DNA of 5,370 nucleotides from Betaproteobacteria bacterium (GTDB lineage: Bacteria; Pseudomonadota; Gammaproteobacteria; Burkholderiales; Burkholderiaceae_D). Shown here piece by piece: positions 1 to 5,290 of this stretch. The stretch is from NCBI GenBank assembly GCA_015655165.1, contig JAATFN010000116.1:1-5370 (forward strand). Reading direction: 5' to 3'. The first letter of the stretch is position 1. Every line of letters begins with the position of its first letter. The position numbers and the translations under genes are program-made. Under the pieces are notes generated by a model. The model was not told where the DNA came from, did no database searches, and saw nothing but the letters and a program-made list of their open reading frames with translations.

Positions 1-714
1 AGCAGCACCAAGCGCTTTCAGTTCATCCTCCGTTGTATCTATCGGTAGTCCGTAGATGGCAGGAATACGGGTGCCGGTCATTGTTCCGACCAGGAAGCCA
101 GTCAGTGCATAGTAGATGTCACGGTTTTCCTTCTTGACCGGGAAATCGGTCATTTCGAAAAGAATTTCAGCGTGCCGATGCTCGGAGATGTGCAAGCCAC
201 TGTATGGCGCGCGGCCGGTTATCGCAGCACAGAGGTCAATGAAATCACCGTATCGATTTGTCCGTGCACCCAAAACCGAGTTGGCAAAAACAATTGCGTT
301 GGATTCAGCCCAGGCAATCTGTTGTCCTAAAGTTGGACGATTCTTAAGCTGATAGGGTGCACAGGTAAAACTCGCTTCACAACCCAGCGCGATGTGTGCC
401 TCCATCAGACGTTTTCCGTCACTCCCCAATTGTTCATCACCTTTAAAAAGCTCAGGGTGGATGAGGTCAACGGAGCCAACATTGAGGGTTGTCGGTACAG
501 CTACCTTGCCACGCCCTTTCACAAGACGCTCTACAAAATCCAGACTGACCTGACCATGGTAAAGGCAGCCATCGATGTGCGCGCTGCTGATGTCAATGAA
601 AGTCCTAGCACCCATCAATGACGCCGATCTGATAAGCACACGCATGGCCAAAGCGCATGCGTCGCCATACCAACCATCCAATTTTTTTTTATCTGCTTCT
701 GTCAGTTGAAACAT
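1..714 (-). CDS. Aconitase X (AcnX, DUF521) large subunit, probable cis-3-hydroxy-L-proline dehydratase, 3' part cut off by window edge
   Basis: This is the N-terminal 238 residues of an aconitase X catalytic domain; the frame is open to the left edge, so the C-terminus is missing. Hallmarks I recognise are an opening [11 protein letters not shown] (4-14), AHIDG (45-49), VPTTLNVG (73-80), a Cys in TCAPY (117-121), and the strongly conserved stretch [20 protein letters not shown] (137-156) followed by ITGRAP (165-170). Characterised family members include bacterial enzymes that dehydrate cis-3-hydroxy-L-proline to pyrroline-2-carboxylate, using an iron centre held partly by Cys; C112, C118 and C162 are visible candidates. 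Phosphomevalonate dehydratase is the archaeal alternative and does not fit these neighbours. The start ATG at 714 has GAGGT (724-728) about 9 nt upstream. The protein begins directly in DUF521, so the small swivelling domain (DUF126) should lie off the left edge, fused or as a separate gene. It is the third gene of the leftward cluster. The family call is firm; the substrate is inferred from context. Confidence 0.88.
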   Translation of the reverse strand, partial: MFQLTEADKKKLDGWYGDACALAMRVLIRSASLMGARTFIDISSAHIDGCLYHGQVSLDFVERLVKGRGKVAVPTTLNVGSVDLIHPELFKGDEQLGSDGKRLMEAHIALGCEASFTCAPYQLKNRPTLGQQIAWAESNAIVFANSVLGARTNRYGDFIDLCAAITGRAPYSGLHISEHRHAEILFEMTDFPVKKENRDIYYALTGFLVGTMTGTRIPAIYGLPIDTTEDELKALGAA

Positions 715-732
715 TGTCTATTTACCTCGAAT

Positions 733-758
733 GAACCAGCTTCTCCAGCGACTGGTTC
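733..758 (-). repeat. Inverted repeat just upstream of the acnX ribosome-binding site, with an alternative internal hairpin
   Basis: Arms GAACCAG (733-739) and CTGGTTC (752-758) are perfect complements around a 12-nt loop. A smaller hairpin, CCAG (745-748) and CTGG (752-755) with a CGA loop, shares the right-hand arm, so the two cannot form together. The acnX Shine-Dalgarno (724-728) begins 4 nt from the repeat. Confidence 0.5.
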
Positions 759-762
759 TATT

Positions 763-774
763 GTGACATGTCAC
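763..774. repeat. Perfect 12-bp palindrome GTGACATGTCAC
   Basis: The sequence equals its own reverse complement over all 12 bases. A spacer-free palindrome is more typical of a dimeric protein site on DNA than of an RNA hairpin. The binder is unknown; the divergently encoded GntR-type regulator is one candidate, but I see no matching copy in its own promoter region. Confidence 0.45.
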
Positions 775-776
775 TA

Positions 777-795
777 ATGCCGCACGAGGCGGCAT
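777..795. repeat. 7-bp-stem hairpin in the permease-acnX gap
   Basis: Arms ATGCCGC (777-783) and GCGGCAT (789-795) are perfect complements around a 5-nt loop. The GC-rich stem resembles small extragenic palindromes that protect mRNA ends. No T-tract follows on either strand. Confidence 0.5.
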
Positions 796-833
796 CAGGT
801 GAATAGGTAATCGGCGACGTGTCGCCATTATCA

Positions 834-2288
834 CTACGGCATGACAGGAGGGACGTATACCAAGGTCTTCGAAAGCAGCCACAGCATGAACAATACGATC
901 GGTGTATGAATCACGCATTGCAGTGCGGTAAAGCCAACGATATCTCGCGCTTTCATACCCAGGATGCCCAGCAGCGGTAGCATCCAGAACGGGTTGACCA
1001 AATTCGGTAATGCCTCAGCTGCGTTATAAACCTGCACCGACCATCCCAGGTGCACCCCCAGCTCGTTGGCCGCTGCCAATACATATGGTGCTTCCAGCAG
1101 CCATTTTCCGCCACCGGAGGGAACGAAAAAGCCCAGTAATGCTGAATAGATACCCATAAAAACCGGATAAGTATTGGTATTGCTGACACTGATAAATGCA
1201 TCAGTTAGGACATGCGCCAGTGAAGGACCTCCAACAGCAGTGGCGCCGGTGATGATGGCTGCGATCCCTCCGTACAACGGAAACTGGATCAGAATACCAG
1301 TCGTGGCTGGAACTGCCTTGGCTGCTGCGTTCAGGAAGCTCTTTGGACGCCAGTGCAACAGCAAACCAATCATCAGCAGGATGAAGTTGTAGGTGTTCAG
1401 ATTAGAAATGGCCAGAATAGCGTTCTTCTCTGCGAATTCCTGGACTACCCATACTGCGCCAAGCGCCACAATTAAAATTGTCAGGACCGGACTGTATTCG
1501 AGCCACTCGCCCGGACGCTCGCGTTTTGGCAAAGTCACGGTCGACAACGAAACATCAATATCCATGTCCTGTGCCGTTTTCGCATTTTTATCAGTCGGTG
1601 CGGACCAATAACAAACACACGTCGAGACCACAATCAGGACTAACGCCATGACCCCGGATTGCCAGAGAAAGATGGTTTCAGTGAACGGGATAATACCCGA
1701 AATCGGAAGCAATGCTTTGGGAATGCTGGCGACATTTGCTTGCAGTTGTGCGGCCGCCGAGCTTAAGCCTAGTGCCCAAGTACAGCCGAGGCCTAAATAG
1801 GCTGCTGCACCGGCAGCGCGATAGTCCATGCGAATACCATCAGTTCGACGAGCGATAGCCTTGGCCAGCAGGCCACTGAAAATCAAGCTAACCGCCCAGT
1901 TGACCAGCGACATACCCATGGTCAGGAAGGCAATGAATGCAATGGCGCCACGACCAGTACGGGGCCAACTGGCCATCTTCGCGATGACCTTGGACGCTGG
2001 CGGTGAGCTGGCAATGATGTAACCACTGACGGCAACAATCATTTGCTGCAGTGTGAAGGTAATCAAACTCCAATATCCATCACCAAATGCTTTTGCCACG
2101 CTTTTGACAGGTGCGCCATTGATCAGCGCACCTGCAGCGACGATAATCACTGCCAAGGCAACAAAGACATAAGCATCCGGAAACCACTTTTCACTCCATG
2201 CAGCAAAGCGTGCCGCGATGGCAGCGAGTAGACCGTCCTTATTGCTATTTTTTTCTTGCAAACTACTTTGTTCCCCTGTAATGCTCAT
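834..2288 (-). CDS. AtoE/short-chain fatty acid transporter family inner-membrane permease, 484 aa
   Basis: This is a polytopic inner-membrane carrier of the SCFA_trans (AtoE) family, a little longer than the roughly 440 residues of E. coli AtoE. After a hydrophilic N-terminus come hydrophobic segments at about 39-58, 72-93, 114-144, 158-180, 193-226, 267-284, 299-312, 327-350, 374-390, 426-445 and 449-473. A charged loop spans about 230-262. The family signature PSGGGKW (390-396), inside GFFVPSGGGKWLLEAPYV, is followed by QVYNAAEALPNLVNPFW (419-435), both typical of AtoE. There is no signal peptide. The start ATG at 2288 has AGGGAG (2295-2300) 6 nt upstream, and the gene begins 29 bp after the reductase stop, indicating an operon. 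The family is classically linked to acetoacetate or short-chain fatty acid uptake. Sitting between a ketimine reductase and AcnX, this member more likely imports the substrate of those enzymes, perhaps a hydroxyproline. Family confident, substrate uncertain. Confidence 0.9.
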   Translation of the reverse strand: MSITGEQSSLQEKNSNKDGLLAAIAARFAAWSEKWFPDAYVFVALAVIIVAAGALINGAPVKSVAKAFGDGYWSLITFTLQQMIVAVSGYIIASSPPASKVIAKMASWPRTGRGAIAFIAFLTMGMSLVNWAVSLIFSGLLAKAIARRTDGIRMDYRAAGAAAYLGLGCTWALGLSSAAAQLQANVASIPKALLPISGIIPFTETIFLWQSGVMALVLIVVSTCVCYWSAPTDKNAKTAQDMDIDVSLSTVTLPKRERPGEWLEYSPVLTILIVALGAVWVVQEFAEKNAILAISNLNTYNFILLMIGLLLHWRPKSFLNAAAKAVPATTGILIQFPLYGGIAAIITGATAVGGPSLAHVLTDAFISVSNTNTYPVFMGIYSALLGFFVPSGGGKWLLEAPYVLAAANELGVHLGWSVQVYNAAEALPNLVNPFWMLPLLGILGMKARDIVGFTALQCVIHTPIVLFMLWLLSKTLVYVPPVMP

Positions 2289-2294
2289 GTCGTG

Positions 2295-2300
2295 CTCCCT
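2295..2300 (-). promoter_or_regulatory. Ribosome-binding site of the AtoE-family permease gene
   Basis: AGGGAG on the minus strand lies 6 nt before the ATG at 2288, inside the 29-bp gap after the reductase stop codon. It supports that start and translation from a shared mRNA. Confidence 0.7.
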
Positions 2301-2317
2301 GTGAAGTAGACCGTTAG

Positions 2318-3274
2318 TTATTGAGGTCTGGAATATTTCCGGTAGACCAACGCTGCAGATGCAATGTCGGACAGTGCGGTACCAACTGCTTTGAAAACAG
2401 TAATTTGTGCGTTCGAGGTACGACCTGCCGTTGTCTGTTTACACAGCATTGGCAAGGTATTGATTTTGTCGACGTTGAGAACACCATTCTTAATCGGCGA
2501 CATCAGGTCGCCTGCCTCTTCAAGAGCATCCATCGAATCCACGAAGACCGCCGCATTAGCGAACACGGCATCATCGCTTTCACGCATTTCCGGGGTAAAG
2601 CCGCCAATCATGTCGATATGAACGCCAGGACGCAGCCATTCGCCGTGAATGAGCGCTTCTCGCGACAATGTCGCGCTGGTGACAATGTCGGCTTGTTCCA
2701 CTGCGCTCTTCAAGTCTTGAGCCACTTCTGCGTCAAAGCCATCGGCCTTGAGGTTGTTGACCATGTGTGCAGCCAGCGCTGCATTGATATCCCACACCTT
2801 CACTTTCTGGATGGGACGCACCGCCTTGTAGGCGTACGGCAAGTGGCTCGCTACGCGTCCCGCCCCGATAACCAAGAGGTTGGATGCGTTTTCGCGTGAC
2901 AGATACGAAGCCGCGAGAGCAGACGCCGCTACAGTGCGGCGAACGGTAATCTGGTTGCCATCAATGAGCGCAAGATGCTTGCCAGTGAGGCTGTCACAGA
3001 GCAGGTAAGTGCTGTACAGACCCGGGATGTTGCGCTTGGTGTTACCCGGAAAAATAGTGACCAACTTGATGCCGATGTATTCCTCGGACCAGCTAGGCAT
3101 CAGTAGCAACGTTGCAGTAGTGCCATCCGGCTGCGGCAAAAAGTGGTGATGGCGTAGCGGAACATGGATTTCTGCTGCAAACGCTGCGCGCAATGTCTCA
3201 ATTAACTCCGGAAATTCGAGGAGCTGGCGAGTTTGGTCGCTGTTGATGTTTAAAAGAATGTCTGGTGAAGTCAT
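2318..3274 (-). CDS. Ornithine cyclodeaminase/mu-crystallin family protein, probable delta1-pyrroline-2-carboxylate (ketimine) reductase, 318 aa
   Basis: This is a cytosolic NAD(P)H-dependent enzyme of the OCD/mu-crystallin fold, full length for the reductase branch (about 310-320 aa; classical ornithine cyclodeaminases run near 350). The conserved substrate-side segment GIKLVTIFPGN (68-78) contains the family lysine K70. The Rossmann nucleotide motif is VIGAGRVASHL (135-145), then VKVWDIN (158-164) at the end of the second strand. HIDMIGGFTPEMRE (219-232) has Phe at 227, where ornithine cyclodeaminases carry the catalytic Asp of a GGDCPGKTE-like motif. This argues against ornithine deamination and for a ketimine reductase such as LhpI, which makes L-proline from delta1-pyrroline-2-carboxylate, the AcnX product. 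An alanine dehydrogenase-like or opine-related role remains possible. The start at 3274 has CAAGG (3281-3285) 6 nt upstream. It is the first gene of the leftward operon and diverges from the GntR-type regulator. Confidence 0.85.
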   Translation of the reverse strand: MTSPDILLNINSDQTRQLLEFPELIETLRAAFAAEIHVPLRHHHFLPQPDGTTATLLLMPSWSEEYIGIKLVTIFPGNTKRNIPGLYSTYLLCDSLTGKHLALIDGNQITVRRTVAASALAASYLSRENASNLLVIGAGRVASHLPYAYKAVRPIQKVKVWDINAALAAHMVNNLKADGFDAEVAQDLKSAVEQADIVTSATLSREALIHGEWLRPGVHIDMIGGFTPEMRESDDAVFANAAVFVDSMDALEEAGDLMSPIKNGVLNVDKINTLPMLCKQTTAGRTSNAQITVFKAVGTALSDIASAALVYRKYSRPQ

Positions 3275-3329
3275 AACGTACCTTGATTTCGATTAGCAAA
3301 AGTTTTTAATGCACGGGCCGGCCTACCTG

Positions 3330-3351
3330 TGGGGACAACGTCATGTCCTCA
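3330..3351. repeat. Near-perfect 8+8 dyad close to the reductase gene, operator candidate
   Basis: Arms TGGGGACA (3330-3337) and TGTCCTCA (3344-3351) are complementary except at one position, with a 6-bp spacer. It sits 56 bp upstream of the reductase start and downstream of the best -10-like hexamer for the operon. A repressor bound here could block transcription; in the mRNA leader it could also fold. The binder is inferred. Confidence 0.4.
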
Positions 3352-3454
3352 GATCGAACCACTTATTATTAAAGTGGAACGGCATAGAACAATTCAGCCC
3401 TTAATTGGTAAATTTAATTAGCCAGAATCGTGCCACGGCAATATTAACAGGGGA

Positions 3455-3476
3455 TTATGCTGAAAATACAGCATAA
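3455..3476. repeat. Perfect 8+8 dyad in the divergent promoter region, operator candidate
   Basis: Arms TTATGCTG (3455-3462) and CAGCATAA (3469-3476) are perfect reverse complements around the 6-bp spacer AAAATA. The centre-to-centre distance of 14 bp exceeds one helical turn (about 10.5 bp). It lies near the middle of the divergent region, as expected of a site serving both promoters, and is not followed by a T-run. The adjacent regulator binds as a dimer by family precedent; that it binds here is inference. Confidence 0.5.
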
Positions 3477-3521
3477 ATTGGATAAATTTCAAACCATTTT
3501 AGGTTAACCAGGTCATTAATT

Positions 3522-3537
3522 GGTGCAGAAATGCACC
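3522..3537 (+). repeat. GAAA-tetraloop hairpin upstream of the regulator gene
   Basis: GGTGCA (3522-3527) and TGCACC (3532-3537) are perfect complements closing a GAAA loop, a GNRA-class tetraloop that would make a stable RNA hairpin if transcription starts upstream. The same symmetry could serve as a DNA site. It ends 82 bp before the regulator ATG. A weaker ATCGT/ACGAT repeat follows at 3541-3556. Confidence 0.4.
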
Positions 3538-3595
3538 GCAATCGTGCGAAAACGATAACTCCCTTAGAGGTCACGAACCTTGATAAACTTGTGGC

Positions 3596-3609
3596 ATTGC
3601 GAATTGCGA
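3596..3609 (+). repeat. Tandem heptamer ATTGCGA x2 before the regulator start
   Basis: Two head-to-tail copies, 3596-3602 and 3603-3609, end 10 bp before the ATG at 3620, in the place where a Shine-Dalgarno would be expected. They may be chance or a site for autoregulation. Confidence 0.3.
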
Positions 3610-3619
3610 AATCAAAAAG

Positions 3620-4363
3620 ATGATGAACACCGACATTCACCCCGGCTCTGGCGACTTCAAAGTCAGACAGGTATATGAGCAGGTTGCCGACACAATCAAG
3701 GTTGGCATCCTCAACGGCACATACAGAGAAGGTGCCAGGCTGCCGTCCGAGCGAGAGCTTGCATCCCGCCTGAAAGTAAGCCGTCCAGCGGTGCGTGAAG
3801 CCATTGGGGCACTGCAAAACGAAGGGCATGTCATTACACGTCGCGGCTCAGGTACCTACGTGACAGCTCCCCTGACACAAGTAGCAACAACGCAACTCAT
3901 GCAGGCAACGTCACGCGATGCTGACATTAGTCCCATATCCATTCTCGAAGTCCGGATGATTATTGAGCCTGCCATCGCACGCATGGCAGCCCGACACAAA
4001 ATGCGAGATGAAATGGCAGAGCACTATCTCAATGTGATGGACAGCATGAGCAATGTGACCAAACCGGAGGACCAGTTTGTGTGGGGGGAGGCCGATGGCA
4101 AGTTTCATCATCAGTTGGCAGTCATGACCAAAGATGCATTGATGTTGAAAATTGCGGATGAAATTGCGAAAAGTGTAGAACAACCTCTATGGAACCGGCT
4201 GCGCGACGATGGCATCTATGACCCCATGCGCATGCGACTTTATGTGGCCGAACACCGGCTTATTTATGAGGCCATCGTAACCGGTGATGGAGATGCCGCT
4301 GCCTTCTATGTTGAAGGGCATCTAAAACGCGTATATCGCGACTTTGTCGCACAAGAAGAGTGA
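3620..4363 (+). CDS. GntR family transcriptional regulator, FadR subfamily (FCD ligand domain), 247 aa
   Basis: This is a cytosolic dimeric DNA-binding regulator. The N-terminal winged helix-turn-helix covers about 18-82, with the signature LPSERELASRLKVSRPAVRE (41-60), then ALQNEGHV (64-71) and the wing TRRGSGTYV (73-81). The C-terminal all-helical FCD domain runs from about 107 to 240. Its metal-binding set looks intact: D159 and H163 in ADGKFH, H212 in EHRLIYEAI, and H234 in EGHLKRV. FCD domains of this type bind carboxylate effectors through such a metal, which suits a hydroxyproline or pyrroline carboxylate ligand. Divergence from the reductase-permease-AcnX cluster suggests it controls that operon and itself, most often as a repressor relieved by substrate. 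Two ATGs occur in tandem at 3620 and 3623. Only an A-rich AAAAAG precedes them, so translation may be weak. The effector is not identifiable from sequence. Confidence 0.92.
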   Translation: MMNTDIHPGSGDFKVRQVYEQVADTIKVGILNGTYREGARLPSERELASRLKVSRPAVREAIGALQNEGHVITRRGSGTYVTAPLTQVATTQLMQATSRDADISPISILEVRMIIEPAIARMAARHKMRDEMAEHYLNVMDSMSNVTKPEDQFVWGEADGKFHHQLAVMTKDALMLKIADEIAKSVEQPLWNRLRDDGIYDPMRMRLYVAEHRLIYEAIVTGDGDAAAFYVEGHLKRVYRDFVAQEE

Positions 4364-4415
4364 GCATTGATTACCTGCAGCAAGCCCGATTGTCGATCTT
4401 AAGCGCGGGGATGCC

Positions 4416-4441
4416 AAGAAAACATCCATCCAGGGATGGAT
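4416..4441 (-). terminator. Probable intrinsic terminator of the methyltransferase gene
   Basis: Arms ATCCATC (4424-4430) and GATGGAT (4435-4441) form a perfect 7-bp stem with a CAGG loop (8 bp if the loop narrows to two bases). On the minus strand it starts 6 bp after the methyltransferase stop and is followed by a T-rich GTTTTCTT (4423-4416). The T-run is short and interrupted, so strength is uncertain. Nothing T-rich follows on the plus strand, so it is a poor terminator for the convergent regulator gene. Confidence 0.55.
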
Positions 4442-4447
4442 CACTTC

Positions 4448-5056
4448 TCAGTCGTTCCTTTGCGTCAGCCAGATAGTGTGCCCATGACAGTCGGGATCTT
4501 CAGACACCATGTTTACAACACTGAACCCTTGCTCCTGCAAAAGCTGCCTGTATTCTTCCGGCGCCAGACTGGCATGATAAAGGGCTTCGCCTTCGAATGT
4601 ACCGATCGCCTCGCCGTTGCCGGGGCCACTGGTGAACATCAATACGGCTTTGGGACTGACGTGTTGTCGAAATATGGCAAACATCTTGTACTGATCTTCA
4701 CGCGTCAGATGGAAAAAACTGTCCCAGGCAATGAGTCCGTCAAACCGATCCGGCAGCGCCAATGCGCGCATATCTGCCTGCACCCAATGATGCTGAGGAA
4801 AACGTTGCAGACAGTCGTCAATCATCCGTTTTGAGCTATCCACGCCGGTGACCTGACATCCTTGGTGAATCAAGTAATCAGCTATTGGCATGCCATTGCC
4901 GCAGCCAATATCCAGGATCCGTGGGTTAGCGGGCAAGAGATTCAAAAAACTGTCCAGCCAGGGTTGTTCAAACAGATGCGTTGACCGTTGTTGCCCAAAG
5001 GCCTTGGCATGCCGTTCATAGATACCAATGATGTTTTTTGCTAGCGGATTAGTCAT
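4448..5056 (-). CDS. Class I SAM-dependent methyltransferase, small stand-alone enzyme, 202 aa
   Basis: This is a soluble Rossmann-fold methyltransferase that uses S-adenosylmethionine; the methyl acceptor is unknown. Motif I is ILDIGCGNG (47-55), the strand-2 acidic residue is D73 in VTGVDSS, a third binding-pocket acid is D95 in VQADMRAL, and the motif IV region is LIAWDSFFHL (108-117). An N-terminal helix, NIIGIYERHAKAF (8-20), is typical of this type, and the protein ends in a normal C-terminal strand (GHTIWLTQ). I chose the ATG at 5056 because AGGAGG lies 5 nt upstream and the protein then has normal family length. An in-frame ATG at 5230 would add 58 non-domain residues and begin inside a terminator stem. 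It is convergent with the regulator and separated from upstream genes by a terminator, so it is probably a single-gene unit unrelated to the catabolic cluster. Confidence 0.85.
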   Translation of the reverse strand: MTNPLAKNIIGIYERHAKAFGQQRSTHLFEQPWLDSFLNLLPANPRILDIGCGNGMPIADYLIHQGCQVTGVDSSKRMIDDCLQRFPQHHWVQADMRALALPDRFDGLIAWDSFFHLTREDQYKMFAIFRQHVSPKAVLMFTSGPGNGEAIGTFEGEALYHASLAPEEYRQLLQEQGFSVVNMVSEDPDCHGHTIWLTQRND

Positions 5057-5061
5057 CCAGT

Positions 5062-5067
5062 CCTCCT
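5062..5067 (-). promoter_or_regulatory. Strong ribosome-binding site that fixes the methyltransferase start
   Basis: AGGAGG on the minus strand, 5 nt before the ATG at 5056, is a near-ideal Shine-Dalgarno. It decides in favour of the 202-residue protein over the longer in-frame reading from 5230. Confidence 0.8.
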
Positions 5068-5146
5068 CTTGGTTCACTCTGGAAACCCAAGGTATCAAAG
5101 AATCCCCAGAAACTGCTACTGATGATGTTATCACCCAATCTTCTGA

Positions 5147-5174
5147 TGTATACGCGCCCGATGTCATCTTCCAA
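5147..5174 (-). promoter_or_regulatory. Candidate sigma-70 promoter for the methyltransferase gene
   Basis: On the minus strand TTGGAA (5169-5174) and TATACA (5147-5152) are spaced by 16 bp, each matching the consensus at four of six positions. Transcription would start near 5140 and give a leader of about 80 nt. An 11-bp palindrome CCGTT-A-AACGG (5176-5186) abuts the -35 on its upstream side and could be an operator. The rest of 5068-5223 shows nothing else that I can support. Confidence 0.35.
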
Positions 5175-5213
5175 TCCGTTAAACGGCACAACCCATATAA
5201 AAACGATTCATTC

Positions 5214-5251
5214 AAAAAAAAAATCATCAACCTGAACCGTCAGGTTGATGA
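5214..5251 (-). terminator. Strong intrinsic terminator for a gene entering from the right edge
   Basis: Arms TCATCAACCTGA (5224-5235) and TCAGGTTGATGA (5240-5251) are perfect 12-bp complements around an ACCG loop. On the minus strand the stem is followed by ten T residues (5223-5214), a textbook rho-independent terminator. On the plus strand the stem is followed by A residues, so it works leftward only. It lies 39 bp after the stop codon of the partial gene at the right edge. Confidence 0.9.
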
Positions 5252-5290
5252 AAAATAACATCCATAGGAAAGTTAACTCAAATAGGTAAA

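Larger units (their letters stand above)
715..833 (-). promoter_or_regulatory. Structured intergenic leader between permease and acnX genes
   Basis: These 119 bp separate two co-directional genes and hold a series of inverted repeats. They are an imperfect one at 808-830 (GC arms 813-818 and 821-826, flanked by TAAT/ATTA with one bulge), a perfect 7+7 hairpin at 777-795, a 12-bp perfect palindrome at 763-774, and a 7+7 repeat at 733-758. None is followed on the minus strand by a T-run, so they do not look like a simple intrinsic terminator. I found no convincing sigma-70 promoter. Likely roles are mRNA processing or stability, translation control of acnX, or a protein-binding site; the sequence alone does not choose among them. 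Confidence 0.5.
3275..3619. promoter_or_regulatory. Divergent control region between the reductase operon and the GntR-type regulator
   Basis: These 345 bp lack a credible gene and must carry promoters for both directions. The region is AT-rich in the middle and contains several dyads listed separately, plus a direct repeat TTAATTGGT (3401-3409 and 3516-3524), a repeat ATAAATT (3473-3479 and 3482-3488), the palindromes GGCCGGCC (3316-3323) and GGTTAACC (3502-3509), and a tandem heptamer near the regulator start. For the operon, the best -10-like hexamer is TTTAAT on the minus strand (3368-3373), but its -35 partner (CTGAAT, 18-bp spacing) is weak. For the regulator, GATAAC (3553-3558) and GATAAA (3582-3587) are weak -10 candidates. 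No TGGTNNNACCA-type FadR operator was found. Confidence 0.55.

Noticed and set aside
777..795. Hairpin as an intrinsic terminator of the permease gene
   Set aside because: No T-tract follows the stem on the minus strand, and acnX continues downstream with no clear promoter of its own, so read-through is more likely.
834..2288. Reading the permease simply as an acetoacetate/butyrate transporter in an ato-type operon
   Set aside because: No CoA-transferase, thiolase or other fatty-acid genes are present; the neighbours are AcnX and a ketimine reductase. The family name is kept but the substrate is left open.
2321..2899. Plus-strand open frame of 192 codons
   Set aside because: It is a long shadow antisense to the OCD-family gene. 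The Cys/His-rich composition without motif order is typical of a reverse-strand reading of a real gene.
3455..3829. Minus-strand open frame of 124 codons across the start of the regulator gene
   Set aside because: It overlaps the regulator's conserved winged-helix domain antisense, and its 3' end covers the dyads of the divergent control region.
4436..4834. Plus-strand open frame of 132 codons
   Set aside because: It lies opposite the methyltransferase, shows no recognisable domain, and has no ribosome-binding site.
5057..5230. 58-residue N-terminal extension of the methyltransferase from an ATG at 5230
   Set aside because: That ATG lies inside the terminator stem, the added residues show no domain, and the ATG at 5056 has an excellent ribosome-binding site and gives a normal family length.
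5028..5258. Plus-strand open frame of 76 codons
   Set aside because: It runs through the methyltransferase promoter region and the leftward terminator, with no ribosome-binding site or domain.
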